Assembly: GCF_002250625.1 (NCBI RefSeq) | Contig: NZ_NMVQ01000012.1 | Location: forward strand, 340,695-404,694 | DNA length: 64,000 bases | Direction of reading: 5' to 3' | DNA from: Enemella dayhoffiae | GTDB lineage: Bacteria > Actinomycetota > Actinomycetes > Propionibacteriales > Propionibacteriaceae | Part shown: piece after piece, positions 17,405 through 26,009 of the stretch | Layout of the letters: each line of letters begins with the position of its first letter | Position numbering within the stretch: position 1 is the stretch's first letter | The notes under the pieces: generated by a model | The model's database searches: none | What the model was told of the DNA's origin: nothing | What the model saw: only the letters and a program-made list of their open reading frames with translations | Made by a program: the position numbers and the translations under genes

Positions 17405-17872
17405 GTGCCCGAACGGTCGTTGGCGCACGAGTTGCGAGTGGCGTGCATGCGGATCGCCCGCCGGGCCCGGCAGGAGTCGGGTGGGCTCACCCCGCACCTG
17501 TTCGCCGCCCTCGCCCCGCTGGAGACCGAGCCGCGAACCGCGACCTGGCTGGCCGCCCGGGAACAGGTCAGTGCCGCGTCGATGTCGCGTACGGTCAAGG
17601 AACTCGAGTCGCTCGGCCTGATCGCCCGCAGCGGTGACCCGCGGGACGGGCGGCAACGGGTGTTGACGGTGACCAAAGCGGGCCGGGAGGCGCTGGCCGA
17701 GTCACGGCGCCGCCGCAACACCTGGATGTGTCGCCAGCTCGAGGGGTGCAGCGAGGATGAGCTCCGGGTGCTCAGGGCGGCCAGCGAGATCCTGACCCGG
17801 ATGACCGAGACCGCCGGGTCCTCGAGCGAACCCTCCGAGACCCGCGACGTGGTCGCCGGGGGGCGCCGATGA
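17405..17872 (+). CDS. MarR family transcriptional regulator
   Basis: 155 residues with the MarR winged helix: recognition region EQVSAASMSRTVKELESLGL and wing RSGDPRDGRQRVLTVTKAG. The GTG at 17405 is preceded by GGAGG at a workable distance; an earlier GTG would overlap this site. The stop overlaps the MFS start as ATGA, so the pair is co-translated. The palindrome at 17369-17385 is its probable autoregulatory site. It likely represses the exporter until an efflux substrate binds (family knowledge). Confidence 0.9.
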   Translation: MPERSLAHELRVACMRIARRARQESGGLTPHLFAALAPLETEPRTATWLAAREQVSAASMSRTVKELESLGLIARSGDPRDGRQRVLTVTKAGREALAESRRRRNTWMCRQLEGCSEDELRVLRAASEILTRMTETAGSSSEPSETRDVVAGGRR

Positions 17873-19155
17873 GTGTGTTCTCCTCGCTGCGGGTGCCCAA
17901 CTATCGGCAGTACTTCTTCGGGATCCTGACCTCGAACACCGGGACCTGGATGGCCCGCACCGCCCAGGCGTGGCTGGTGCTGGTGGTGCTCACCCAGCAC
18001 GACGCCCAGGCGCTCGGCGTGGTGACCGGGTTGCAGTTCCTGCCCATCCTGCTGTTGAGCGCCTTCGGCGGGGCACTGGCCGACCGCTTCCCGAAGCGGG
18101 TGCTGATGATCTGCACCCAGTCCGCGATGGCGTTGAACGCCGTGCTGCTCGGCGTCCTGGTCACCAGCGGGCACGTGCAGCTGTGGCACGTCTTTCTGTG
18201 CGCGCTGATCGACGGCACCGCCGCCGCGATCGACAACCCGGCCCGCCAGTCGTTCGTCTCCGAGATCGTGCCGACCGAGCAGCTGTCCAACGCGATCGGG
18301 CTCAACTCCGCCTCGTTCAACGCGGCCCGGCTGGTCGGGCCGGGGCTGGCCGGGGTGCTGATCGCGCTGTGGGGAACCGGTCCGGTGTTCTGGGTCAACG
18401 CGGTCACCTTCGCCGCGGTGATCCTGGCCCTGGCCACGATGCGCAGCGACCAGCTGAGTCCCGCCCCCCGCGCGGCCCGCGGGACCGGGGGCGTCCGCGA
18501 GGGGCTGCGCTATGTCCGGGCGCGGCCATACCTGCTGCTGATCATGGTGGTCGCGGCGATGGTGGGGCTGTTCGGGATGAACTATCAGCTGACCAACGTG
18601 ATGATGTCGACGATGGTGTTCGGCCGGGGCGCGGTGGAGTACGGGATGCTCGGTTCGGTGATGGCGATCGGCTCGCTGACCGCGGCCCTGCTCGCGGCGC
18701 GGCGGCAGCGGCCCCGGCTGCGGCTGCTGATGGGAGCCCTGGCGGTGTTCGTGGTGTGCACCCTGCTCAGTGCGGTGGCGCCGAACTTCTGGGTGTTCAC
18801 GCTGCTGTTGATTCCCTCGGGGCTGTCGGTGATCACGGTGATGATCACGTGCAACTCCTTGCTCCAGCTGACCAGCGACGCGACCTATCGCGGACGGGTG
18901 ATGGCGTTGTACATGCTGGTGTTCATGGGCACCACCCCGATCGGCGCGCCGGCCCTGGGCTGGGTCGGGCAGCACCTCGGGGCACGCTGGACGCTCGGCA
19001 TCGGCGGGATCGCGCTGGCGCTGACCTGGATCGTGATCGCGATCTATCTGGCCCGCGCCGAGGACCTGCACGTCCGCCTCGACCTGAGGCACCGCCCGTT
19101 CGTGGTGCTGCATCGGGGGCGGGTGACCGAGGACGCCGGCGAGAAGTTCGCCTGA
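17869..19155 (+). CDS. MFS transporter (EntS/DHA3-like efflux)
   Basis: 428 residues, about 12 predicted helices. The MFS motif A-type loop between helices two and three is GGALADRFPKRVLM. The N-terminus (LRVPNYRQYFFGILTSNTGTW) and PARQSFVSEIVP are typical of the DHA3/EntS group of drug and siderophore exporters. Cotranscribed with and overlapping the upstream MarR gene, which suggests inducible efflux of a toxic compound. The substrate is not readable from sequence. Confidence 0.9.
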   Translation: MSVFSSLRVPNYRQYFFGILTSNTGTWMARTAQAWLVLVVLTQHDAQALGVVTGLQFLPILLLSAFGGALADRFPKRVLMICTQSAMALNAVLLGVLVTSGHVQLWHVFLCALIDGTAAAIDNPARQSFVSEIVPTEQLSNAIGLNSASFNAARLVGPGLAGVLIALWGTGPVFWVNAVTFAAVILALATMRSDQLSPAPRAARGTGGVREGLRYVRARPYLLLIMVVAAMVGLFGMNYQLTNVMMSTMVFGRGAVEYGMLGSVMAIGSLTAALLAARRQRPRLRLLMGALAVFVVCTLLSAVAPNFWVFTLLLIPSGLSVITVMITCNSLLQLTSDATYRGRVMALYMLVFMGTTPIGAPALGWVGQHLGARWTLGIGGIALALTWIVIAIYLARAEDLHVRLDLRHRPFVVLHRGRVTEDAGEKFA

Positions 19156-19308
19156 GGGTCCGGCACATCCCTGGCCTACGCCGGCCGGAGAGTCTCCCGC
19201 AGGCGTACGCCCACCTCACTCTCAACCTCAACTCGACAGGTGACGCACCGATCGGTTGGGACCATACTGGCGCCCGGAAATCGGCTCGTCGACTGAAGGG
19301 TGCCATCC

Positions 19309-21585
19309 ATGCTTCCCCGCCTGTTGCCCGGCATCGCGCTGACCAGCCTGGTGCTGCTGACCGGCCTGCTGCCGGCCCACGCCGCCCCGACTCCCGGACC
19401 CACCCCAGCGCCGACCGCCGCGCCGACCCGGCCAGCGCCCGCGGCGCGGACCTCGGTCAACCAGCTGCCGGTGCAGGCGGTGGATCGCGCGGCCGCACCG
19501 CGGGTCGAGGCGGCCGGGGAGCGACCGGCGGGGCGGGTGTCCGCCGCACTGCCGGCACGGCAGACGGCCCCCTTCTCGATGCTCGGCGTGACCTGGGCGC
19601 CGGGCTCGGCACCCGCGCCGCACGTCGCGGTACGCCTGCTGCAGCGCGGCGTCTGGAGCGACTGGCAGGAGCTGCACGCCGATCCGGACACCCAGACCGA
19701 CGACCCGACGGCCCGGCCCGGGACCTCGCCCACCTTCGTCGGCGAGGCGACCGGCGTCGAGGTGCGCGCCGTCACCGAAGACAGCGAGCAGGCCCCGGCC
19801 GATCTCAAGGCCGTGCTGATCGACCCGAAGACGTTGGCCACCGACTCCGTCCCGACCACGCAGCCCCCGGCGACCACGCGAGCCGCCGCCGGGCAGGCAC
19901 CGATGCCGACGGGAATCATCTCCCGCGCCGGTTGGGGCGCCGACGAGTCGCTCAAGTCCAGCTGCCCGGCCTTCAGCAAGACCGTCCACGCCGTGGTGGT
20001 GCACCACACCGAGGGCACGAACAACTACACCAAGGATCAGTCGGCCGGGATCGTGCGCGGCATCTACGCCTATCACGTGCAGGGCAACGGCTGGTGTGAC
20101 ATCGGCTACAACTACCTGATCGACAAGTATGGCCAGATCTTCGAGGGCCGCTCCGGTGGGATGACGATGCCGGTCAAGGGTGCCCACGCGGTGGACTGGA
20201 ACACCGACACCATGGGCATCTCGCTGCTCGGTTCGTTCACCACCGAGCTGCCCCCCGAGGTCGCCCTCGATGCGGCCGTGCGGTTGAGCGCCTGGCGGCT
20301 GGCCGCCTATTACCGTGACGCGACCGCGCGGATCACCATCAACGGGGTCACCTCCAACGTGATCTCCGGGCACCGCCAAGTGGTGGCGACCGACTGCCCG
20401 GGTGAAGCCTTCTACAACTATCTGCCCACCTTCCGGCAGCGGGTGGTGAGCACGATGGGATCGATCAGCACCCCGATCAAGGCACGCTGGGACGCCCTCG
20501 GCGGGGCGGCCGGTCCGGCCGGCGAGCCTTACGTCGGTGAGGCCCCGATCGCCACCGGCCGGGTGACGCAGTTCACCAACTATGACATCTTCTCCGTCAC
20601 CGGTGTCCGGACCAGCTTCACCAAGGGCGACATCAGGGCCAAGCACCGCCAGCTCGGCTCGGCGAAATCCTTCCTCGGCTTCCCGACCATCGACGAGGTC
20701 TGCGGATTGCGCGACGGCGGCTGCTACACCAACTTCCAGGGCGGCGCGATCCTCTGGTCCCCGACCACCGGGGCCCACCCCAACGCCGGGGCGATCCGGA
20801 TGAAGTATGCCGACCTCGGTTTCGAGAACAGCACCCTGGGCTACCCGATCAGCGATGAGTTCTGCGGGTTGCGCGATGGAGGCTGCTTCCAGGACTTCCA
20901 GGGCGGCACGATCATGTGGTCGCCCAAGACCGGCGCGGTCGTCAACCGCGGCCCGATCCGCGCCGAGTATGGGGCCAAGAAGTTCGAGGCGGGACCGTTC
21001 GGTTGGCCGGTCGCCGACGAGGTGTGCTCCACCGACGGCTGCGTCCAGGACTTCCAGCGCGGTTCCATCCTGTGGTCCAAGAGCACCGGTGCGCGGACGG
21101 TCTGGGGGGCCATCGGGATCAAATATGCCGAGCTCGGTCGCCAGCAGGGCCCGCTCGGCTATCCCACCGGCGGTGAGGTGTGCGGCCGGGACGGCGGCTG
21201 CTATCAGCCGTTCCAGCGCGGCGTGATCCTGTGGTCCCCGCAGTCCGGGGCGCACCCCACCTGGGGCGCCATTCAAGAGACCTACGGCACGCTCGACTTC
21301 GAGCACGGCGTGCTCGGCTATCCGACCAGTGACGAATACTGCGGCCTGCGCGACGGAGGCTGCAACCAGAACTTCGCCGGCGGCGCGATCCTCTGGTCCC
21401 CGAGCACGGGTGCGCACGAGAACCTCGGCGCGATCCGGATGGAATATGCCCGGCTGGGCTACGAGAACAGCCGGCTCGGTTACCCGACCACCGGGGAGGT
21501 GTGCTCCAGTGCCGACCACTGCGAGCAGCGGTTCAGCGGCGGGCGGATCCTGTGGGATCGCGCGATCGGTGCCCGAGTAGGCTGA
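19309..21585 (+). CDS. Secreted N-acetylmuramoyl-L-alanine amidase with LGFP repeats
   Basis: 758 residues from the ATG at 19309; AAGGG lies about 10 nt upstream. There is a signal peptide (LPGIALTSLVLLTGLLPAHA), a Pro/Ala linker, then an amidase_2/PGRP domain at about 200-390 with HAVVVHHTEGTNNY (zinc His pair), GWCDIGYNYLIDKYG, and SGHRQVVATDCPG (zinc His and Cys). After it come about seven LGFP repeats (LGFPTIDEVCGLRDGGC, LGYPISDEF and so on), each with paired cysteines. LGFP repeats anchor proteins in the actinobacterial wall. The role is peptidoglycan cleavage or remodelling. Confidence 0.93.
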   Translation: MLPRLLPGIALTSLVLLTGLLPAHAAPTPGPTPAPTAAPTRPAPAARTSVNQLPVQAVDRAAAPRVEAAGERPAGRVSAALPARQTAPFSMLGVTWAPGSAPAPHVAVRLLQRGVWSDWQELHADPDTQTDDPTARPGTSPTFVGEATGVEVRAVTEDSEQAPADLKAVLIDPKTLATDSVPTTQPPATTRAAAGQAPMPTGIISRAGWGADESLKSSCPAFSKTVHAVVVHHTEGTNNYTKDQSAGIVRGIYAYHVQGNGWCDIGYNYLIDKYGQIFEGRSGGMTMPVKGAHAVDWNTDTMGISLLGSFTTELPPEVALDAAVRLSAWRLAAYYRDATARITINGVTSNVISGHRQVVATDCPGEAFYNYLPTFRQRVVSTMGSISTPIKARWDALGGAAGPAGEPYVGEAPIATGRVTQFTNYDIFSVTGVRTSFTKGDIRAKHRQLGSAKSFLGFPTIDEVCGLRDGGCYTNFQGGAILWSPTTGAHPNAGAIRMKYADLGFENSTLGYPISDEFCGLRDGGCFQDFQGGTIMWSPKTGAVVNRGPIRAEYGAKKFEAGPFGWPVADEVCSTDGCVQDFQRGSILWSKSTGARTVWGAIGIKYAELGRQQGPLGYPTGGEVCGRDGGCYQPFQRGVILWSPQSGAHPTWGAIQETYGTLDFEHGVLGYPTSDEYCGLRDGGCNQNFAGGAILWSPSTGAHENLGAIRMEYARLGYENSRLGYPTTGEVCSSADHCEQRFSGGRILWDRAIGARVG

Positions 21586-21648
21586 CCCCCTCGCGGCGCG
21601 GCCGCCGGGCGTACGCCGACACCGACGCATGAAGCGACAGGAGGAACC

Positions 21649-21927
21649 GTGCTGGACTTCCACCACGACGAGCAGGCACACCAGTATCAGGTGTCGCAGG
21701 ACGGACAGCGGGTCGGCCTGATCGACTATCGGTTGGCCGACCAGGTGGCCACCTTCACCCACACCGAGACCGACCTGTCGGTGCAGGGGCAGGGCATCGC
21801 CGGGAAGCTGACCCAGTTCGCGCTGGACGACGTCCGCTCCCGGGGTTGGCGGCTGGTGCCGCGGTGCCCGTACACCCGCAGCTTCGTCGAGCGCCACCAG
21901 GAGTACGCGGACCTGCTCGCGGACTGA
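21649..21927 (+). CDS. Small GNAT-family N-acetyltransferase (YjdJ-like)
   Basis: 92 residues, the short GNAT_acetyltr_2/YjdJ type. The acetyl-CoA loop is VQGQGIAGKLTQFALDD and the C-terminal strand is GWRLVPRCPYTRSFVERH, with the family's conserved CPY segment. Begins at a GTG (21649) 6 nt after AGGAGG. No substrate is known for this group. It converges with the membrane protein gene at 21936. Confidence 0.88.
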   Translation: MLDFHHDEQAHQYQVSQDGQRVGLIDYRLADQVATFTHTETDLSVQGQGIAGKLTQFALDDVRSRGWRLVPRCPYTRSFVERHQEYADLLAD

Positions 21928-21935
21928 GCTCTGGC

Positions 21936-22556
21936 TCAGGGGGCGCGGTGGTCCTTGGGCAGCCGCAGTCCGCTGCCGCGCAGTTCGAGGTCGGCGAGGT
22001 CGCGGATCACCTCGGTGTTGCCGGCGCGCCACTCCCCCACGGGGTCGTCGCTGATCCGGGCCAGTTCGTGCATGGGCTGGTTGGCCATCGCCCGCAGCGC
22101 GAACAGGTCCACGTCGGCGTCGTTGTCGATGAACCGCCGGGCGGCACTGGACGCCCGATGGAACCGCAATCGCCCCGGCAGCCAGACGGCCACCAGCACC
22201 GCCACCGGGATCAGCACCACGAGCAGGGCCACCACGGTGGCGAGTTGCTCGATGGCGGACGCCTGGTTGTTGGCCGAGGTGATGATGTCGTCCATCGACG
22301 TCGCCGCGGTGTCGAAAGGTTTGCGCAACTCCGAGCCGGCCACCGGAACCCCACCGGTGGACTGGGCCGCCGAGACGAACCCGTCGCGCACCCGAGTGGC
22401 GGCCGCCGCGGTCTGCCGAGCAGGCTCCGCAGCGGCCGAGACCACGGCGTGCACCCCGCGGGACACCAGGAACCACCCGACCGCCCAGAACACCATGAAG
22501 ACGTCTGAGGCGACCTGGCGGGTCAGCTTCCAGGACGGGCGCGCATAGAAGGCCAT
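21936..22556 (-). CDS. Membrane protein, function unknown (ancestral dprA neighbour)
   Basis: 206 residues starting at the ATG at 22556. A hydrophobic N-terminal helix (VFMVFWAVGWFLVSRGVHAVV) and a strong one near 105-126 (LATVVALLVVLIPVAVLVAVWLP) flank an Ala-rich, probably coiled, loop. The C-terminal part is soluble. No domain is recognised. The first codons of this gene and its upstream region are duplicated at 27622, where they abut dprA, so before the 5-kb insertion it was the next gene after dprA, 38 nt away. Confidence 0.75.
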   Translation of the reverse strand: MAFYARPSWKLTRQVASDVFMVFWAVGWFLVSRGVHAVVSAAAEPARQTAAAATRVRDGFVSAAQSTGGVPVAGSELRKPFDTAATSMDDIITSANNQASAIEQLATVVALLVVLIPVAVLVAVWLPGRLRFHRASSAARRFIDNDADVDLFALRAMANQPMHELARISDDPVGEWRAGNTEVIRDLADLELRGSGLRLPKDHRAP

Positions 22557-22663
22557 GGGGCCAGTCTCCCGCACCGGCCCCAGCCTGGCGCCCACTAACC
22601 GACGGCACCGGGCACCAACTTCCAGCCACCGCGCTCGTTCTGCTGGACCAGACCGAGATCCTC
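22546..22663. repeat. 118-bp direct repeat, left copy
   Basis: Matches 27622-27739 over 118 bp with no gaps and two mismatches (C/A and C/T in the GGCC-AGC-TGGCG stretch). It contains the first codons of the membrane gene, the intergenic spacer, and the last 22 codons plus stop of dprA (stop at 22595-22597, minus strand). It is a duplicated fragment; the complete dprA is at the right copy. Confidence 0.92.
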
Positions 22664-22692
22664 TAGGTGTACTGACCGGACACGTTGATCGA
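22663..22692 (+). repeat. Terminal repeat, left end
   Basis: CTAGG followed by TGTACTGACCGGA and CACGTTGATCGA. Same orientation as the internal copy at 24038 and inverted relative to 27595-27624. The three copies agree at 27 of 30 positions. Confidence 0.85.
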
Positions 22693-22706
22693 CTAGGTTT
22701 CAGTCC

Positions 22707-23015
22707 ATGGGTGTCCAAGTTCCTTTCAGCGGTCCGGTCGAGATCCAGGCTGGGCTCTTGTGGAGAGAGTCCGTCGGCGATGTCCTCCGACAGGAGCGTG
22801 TGGGGCGAGGTGAGCGCTTGTCCGATGTCGCCGAACGAGCAGGCCTGTCGGCGCAGTACCTTTCCGAGATCGAGCGCGGGCTGAAGGACCCCTCTTCGGA
22901 GATGTTGCATGCCATCGCCGGTGCTTTGGAGCTAGAGGTTCCTGATGTGGCGCGCAGGGCCGCCAGTGTGCTGGAGGCCACGTTGGCCACGCCGGTGATG
23001 GTCTTGGCGGCCTGA
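22707..23015 (+). CDS. XRE family transcriptional regulator
   Basis: 102 residues. The helix-turn-helix is at about 35-85: GERLSDVAERAGLSAQYLSEIERG, then KDPSSEMLHAIAGALEL, a standard HTH_3 (Cro/C1) domain. The C-terminal tail is short and has no ligand domain. It starts at the ATG at 22707 only 15 nt inside the left terminal repeat. It precedes the epimerase gene by 57 nt in the same direction and may regulate it. Confidence 0.88.
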   Translation: MGVQVPFSGPVEIQAGLLWRESVGDVLRQERVGRGERLSDVAERAGLSAQYLSEIERGLKDPSSEMLHAIAGALELEVPDVARRAASVLEATLATPVMVLAA

Positions 23016-23072
23016 CGCTGCTCACAGCAGATCCGACCGCACGCAGGGCCAGCACCTGAGACGGTGGATGTC

Positions 23073-24041
23073 ATGGACATTCTCCTTCTCGGCGGTACTG
23101 CCTTCCTCGGTCGTGAGATCGCGCGACAGCTCGTTGCTCAAGGCGATGCAGTGACATGCCTAGCGCGTGGCTCACAACCAGCACCAGCAGGCACCACGTG
23201 GGTGCAAGCCGATCGTGACGATCCCGACGCTCTCGCCGGGGTCTCCCAGCAGGTTTGGGACGCGATTGTTGACCTGACCCGTGAACCAGTGCACGCGGTC
23301 CGCGCCGCTGGCCAGCTGACGGCCAGGCACTTTGTGTACGTCTCTTCCGGGAGTGTCTACGCGGACTTCTCGACACCCGAGCAACAGGTCACTGCCCAGA
23401 CGGTGCCACCCCTGGATCAGGAGCGGATGCAGGACCCAAGTCAGTACGGCCCTGCCAAGGTGGCTTGCGAGAACGCTTATCTGACGCTGAACCAGGCTGT
23501 GACGATCATCCGTTCCGGGTTGATTGGCGGCGGCGGAGACTGGACCGGACGCTCCGGTTACTACCCTTGGCGATTCGCCCACCCGACTGGTCCGGATGTT
23601 CTCGTGCCGGACCCGACCCAGCCGACCGCGATCCTGGATGTGCAGGACCTCGCCGCCTGGATCACGCACTGCATCCACGAACGCGTGACCGGAATCTTCA
23701 ATGCCGCGGGATCGTCCACAACCCTGAAAGAGGTATACCAGCAGTGCAAGACTCTGACTGTCTCTCAAGCGACCATTCGGGTCGTCGAGGACCAACAGCT
23801 TCTCGCTGAGGGCATCCAACCCTGGATGGGACCCCGATCACTGCCTTTGTGGATTCCCGAGCCGAGCCTGAGATTCGTGGCCACCCTGGACTGTGGCCCA
23901 GCCCGGGCAAAGGGGTTTCAGACAAGACCGCTGACTCAGACGTTGGCAGCCGCGCTGCAGTATGAAGAGCGGCGCTACGATCCCCGTCAAGCGGGTCTCA
24001 CTGACGATGACGAAGAGGCCCTCCGACGGGCGCTCGGCTAG
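23073..24041 (+). CDS. NAD-dependent epimerase/dehydratase (extended SDR)
   Basis: 322 residues from the ATG at 23073. The Rossmann motif is ILLLGGTAFLGREIARQL. The catalytic Ser is in FVYVSSGSVYADF, and the usual YxxxK reads YGPAKVACE, so the enzyme can be active. The insert ending in YYPWRFAHPTG and the C-terminal EERRYDP extension are like the isoflavone-reductase/sugar-epimerase-like group. The stop codon TAG lies within the internal 30-bp repeat. Its base composition is visibly less GC-rich than that of core genes, which supports transfer. The substrate is unknown. Confidence 0.85.
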   Translation: MDILLLGGTAFLGREIARQLVAQGDAVTCLARGSQPAPAGTTWVQADRDDPDALAGVSQQVWDAIVDLTREPVHAVRAAGQLTARHFVYVSSGSVYADFSTPEQQVTAQTVPPLDQERMQDPSQYGPAKVACENAYLTLNQAVTIIRSGLIGGGGDWTGRSGYYPWRFAHPTGPDVLVPDPTQPTAILDVQDLAAWITHCIHERVTGIFNAAGSSTTLKEVYQQCKTLTVSQATIRVVEDQQLLAEGIQPWMGPRSLPLWIPEPSLRFVATLDCGPARAKGFQTRPLTQTLAAALQYEERRYDPRQAGLTDDDEEALRRALG

Positions 24042-24067
24042 TTGTACTGACCGGAGACGTTGATCGA
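24038..24067 (+). repeat. Internal copy of the 30-bp terminal repeat
   Basis: CTAGT followed by TGTACTGACCGGA and GACGTTGATCGA. Direct repeat of 22663-22692, so the XRE-epimerase pair is a 1.4-kb unit between two direct copies. The copy supplies the epimerase stop codon. Confidence 0.85.
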
Positions 24068-24081
24068 AGGCCGTTTGCTCG

Positions 24082-24507
24082 CTAGAGGAGGCGGCGCAAC
24101 ATCTCGTTGAGCTGGGACGCCTCGGTGCCGGTGAGGTCTTGCAGTAGCTCCGCTTGCGCCGAGTCGACTGCCTTCTCGATCTCGCCCAGTCGTTGCATCC
24201 CCTGCTCTGTCAGTGCTATGAGGTTTCGTCTCGAATCGGCGGGGTCCTCTGATCGAGTGGCCGACCGCTCTTCGATCAGGCTGCGAGTCCTTTCCGCGAC
24301 GTCCTTCTTGTCGATACCAAGTCGGGTGCCCAGCTCCGCCTGGCTACAGGGGCCGAACTCCGCGAGGGCGCACAGCAAGGCGTACTCGTACCGGCCGGCG
24401 TCAACGGACGCAAAGGCCTGTCTGCTCAGCCGGGCGGCCACCGTTGCGACGTGGGTGATGAGCCAGGTTGGCGTGTTCAGCAGCCGCTGCGGGGGTGAGG
24501 CTTCCAT
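24082..24507 (-). CDS. MarR family transcriptional regulator
   Basis: 141 residues. Winged helix: CSQAELGTRLGIDKKDVAERTRSLIEE, wing SEDPADSRRNLIALTEQG. The last part is a dimerising helix (AELLQDLTGTEASQLNEMLRRLL). Divergent from the truncated MFS gene, with two palindromic operators in the shared promoter, so it probably once repressed that exporter and itself. Starts at the ATG at 24507. Confidence 0.9.
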   Translation of the reverse strand: MEASPPQRLLNTPTWLITHVATVAARLSRQAFASVDAGRYEYALLCALAEFGPCSQAELGTRLGIDKKDVAERTRSLIEERSATRSEDPADSRRNLIALTEQGMQRLGEIEKAVDSAQAELLQDLTGTEASQLNEMLRRLL

Positions 24508-24519
24508 GAGACTCCTTGC

Positions 24520-24559
24520 GTTGGTGTCACCAACAATCTATGTTGTTGGTGACACCAAC
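24520..24559. promoter_or_regulatory. Two palindromic operators between MarR and MFS genes
   Basis: GTTGGTGTCACCAAC (24520-24534) and GTTGGTGACACCAAC (24545-24559) are both perfect 7-1-7 palindromes, centred 25 bp apart. The shared arms and position between divergent genes make them the likely binding sites of the MarR-type regulator, overlapping both promoters. Confidence 0.75.
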
Positions 24560-24574
24560 GATACGGGGTGACGG

Positions 24575-24780
24575 TTGAGTAGGTCTTCGAGGCCGTGGAT
24601 GGTCCTGGCTAGCGTGGCGTGCGCGCAACTGATGATCGGGGTGGACGCCACTATACTTTCTGTTGCGTTGCCGGAGATGGCCGGCGACCTGGGCTTGGGG
24701 CCGTCGGCGGCGGCGTGGGTCATGGCGGGGTACGTCTTGGCGGCGGGATCGCTGATGATCCCGGCCGGCAGGGTGTGGCT
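24575..24780 (+). pseudogene. Truncated MFS drug transporter (N-terminal fragment)
   Basis: Starts at a TTG and reads RPWMVLASVACAQLMIGVDA then TILSVALPEMAGDLGLGP and AAWVMAGYVLAAGSLMIPAG, which are the first two helices and the D-x-T/D1 motif of DHA2-type drug exporters. After about residue 67 the similarity stops and the frame runs into unrelated sequence until 24874. Only about 15% of a normal 450-residue transporter remains. The divergent MarR gene and its operators are intact. Confidence 0.75.
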
Positions 24781-24864
24781 ATGGAGGTCTCGTTCAACAC
24801 CGAGTGGAGGTTGTTTCGACACCGCTCGGTTCGTGAGCTGCCCCGGTGTTGGTGAGTTTCGACA

Positions 24865-25884
24865 TCACTCCTGAAGTGGGCAGGCACGGATGGACGTGCA
24901 GTTCGGGTCGGGCTCAGCCGTGGCTCGGTAGCGGTCGGCGACTGCGTCTGCCCGAGCGTGCAGGGAAGCGCGCAGTTCGGGCGGGGCGAGCGCTTCAGCG
25001 TTGGTGCAGAGCTGCCACAGCGCCCACTCTGCGTGCCAGAGATCTTGGAAGGTGACTTCGAGGCGTAGCCAGCCGTCCGGTTCGGCCTCCTCGGCGCGTA
25101 CGGCTTCTGCCATGTCGAGGAGGTCGTCCCGGCGCGCCGGGCTCACACGTACCTGGACGGAGATGTGGCCCTCGGACAGGAATTCGGCGCACCGTTGTGC
25201 CCAGATGTGTTCGAGGTCGACCTGATCTGGTCGCTGGGCTGGTTCGACAAGCTCTTCGGCGGCGTGGATCCGCGATACTCGCATGGTCCGGTCGGTGCCG
25301 GACTCGGCGGCCAGTAAGTAGCCCTTGTCTCGCACGGTGACCAGGCCGATCGGGTCCACTGTGTGCCATTGGGGTGGCTGGCCGCGCGAGGCGTAGTGGA
25401 TCCGCAGTTTGCGTCCGGCGAGGACCGCGCGTCGCACCACCATCAACGTGGCGTCGGGCAGCTCTTCCTGGCTCAGGCGACGGGAAAGTAGGTCGGTCTC
25501 GGGGTTGACGAGGAACCGTTGTGCCGCGTTGGTCGCGGCGACCTGGTGGCCTTCGGGGAGGGCGTCAACGATCTTCCGCATTGCTGAGGCGAGAGCCGTC
25601 CCAAGTCCGAAGATCTGCTCGCCTGGCCTCGAGCCAGCGGTGAGCAGCGCGAGTGCTTCGTCGTTGTTGAGGCCCGTGAGCTCGGTCCGGAACCCAGGTA
25701 GGAGTGCGTACCCACCGTGCCGGCCACGTTCGGCATAGACGGGGACGCCGGCCGCGGAAAGCGCTTCGATGTCGCGCAGGACGGTGCGCGGGGAGACCTC
25801 GAGCTCTTTGGCCAGGGCATCCGCGGTCAACTGGCCGCGCTGACGCAGCAGCAGGACCAAGGACACCAGCCGGTCAGCTCGCAC
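24865..25884 (-). CDS. WYL-domain transcriptional regulator (YafY type)
   Basis: 339 residues from the GTG at 25884. An N-terminal DeoR-like winged helix (LTADALAKELEVSPRTVLRDIEALS) is followed by the stretch ERGRHGGYALLPG typical of YafY proteins. A WYL domain (about 150-230) has KLRIHYASRG and VDPIGLVTVRDKGYLLA. The WCX C-terminal domain follows. WYL regulators sense small ligands or nucleic acids. Divergent from ridA with a palindrome in between. A longer ORF reaches upstream of the GTG but lacks conserved sequence. Confidence 0.88.
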   Translation of the reverse strand: MRADRLVSLVLLLRQRGQLTADALAKELEVSPRTVLRDIEALSAAGVPVYAERGRHGGYALLPGFRTELTGLNNDEALALLTAGSRPGEQIFGLGTALASAMRKIVDALPEGHQVAATNAAQRFLVNPETDLLSRRLSQEELPDATLMVVRRAVLAGRKLRIHYASRGQPPQWHTVDPIGLVTVRDKGYLLAAESGTDRTMRVSRIHAAEELVEPAQRPDQVDLEHIWAQRCAEFLSEGHISVQVRVSPARRDDLLDMAEAVRAEEAEPDGWLRLEVTFQDLWHAEWALWQLCTNAEALAPPELRASLHARADAVADRYRATAEPDPNCTSIRACPLQE

Positions 25885-25907
25885 GACGAAGACGTTACCT
25901 GAATACC

Positions 25908-25922
25908 TGACACAAGGTGTCA
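25908..25922. promoter_or_regulatory. Palindromic operator between WYL regulator and ridA
   Basis: TGACAC-AAG-GTGTCA, perfect 6-bp arms, 24 bp before the WYL regulator start and 87 bp before ridA. It is placed to serve both divergent genes. Confidence 0.5.
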
Positions 25923-26009
25923 TGATTCAGCGTCAGGGTGGTTACGCGCCGCCGAACCGCGGCGACGCCCGAATGCGGGCAACCCCGATGGAATCTGATT
26001 GGAGCTGAT

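Noticed and set aside
19228..22629. Very long minus-strand open frame (over 1100 codons) across the amidase gene
   Set aside because: It is an antisense shadow of the LGFP amidase in GC-rich DNA; the translation is Arg/Gly/Ala-rich without domains, while the plus strand has a signal peptide, zinc ligands and repeats.
24765..24874. Small novel ORF after the truncated MFS gene
   Set aside because: It is only the run-off of the broken frame up to a chance stop; no start or conserved pattern.
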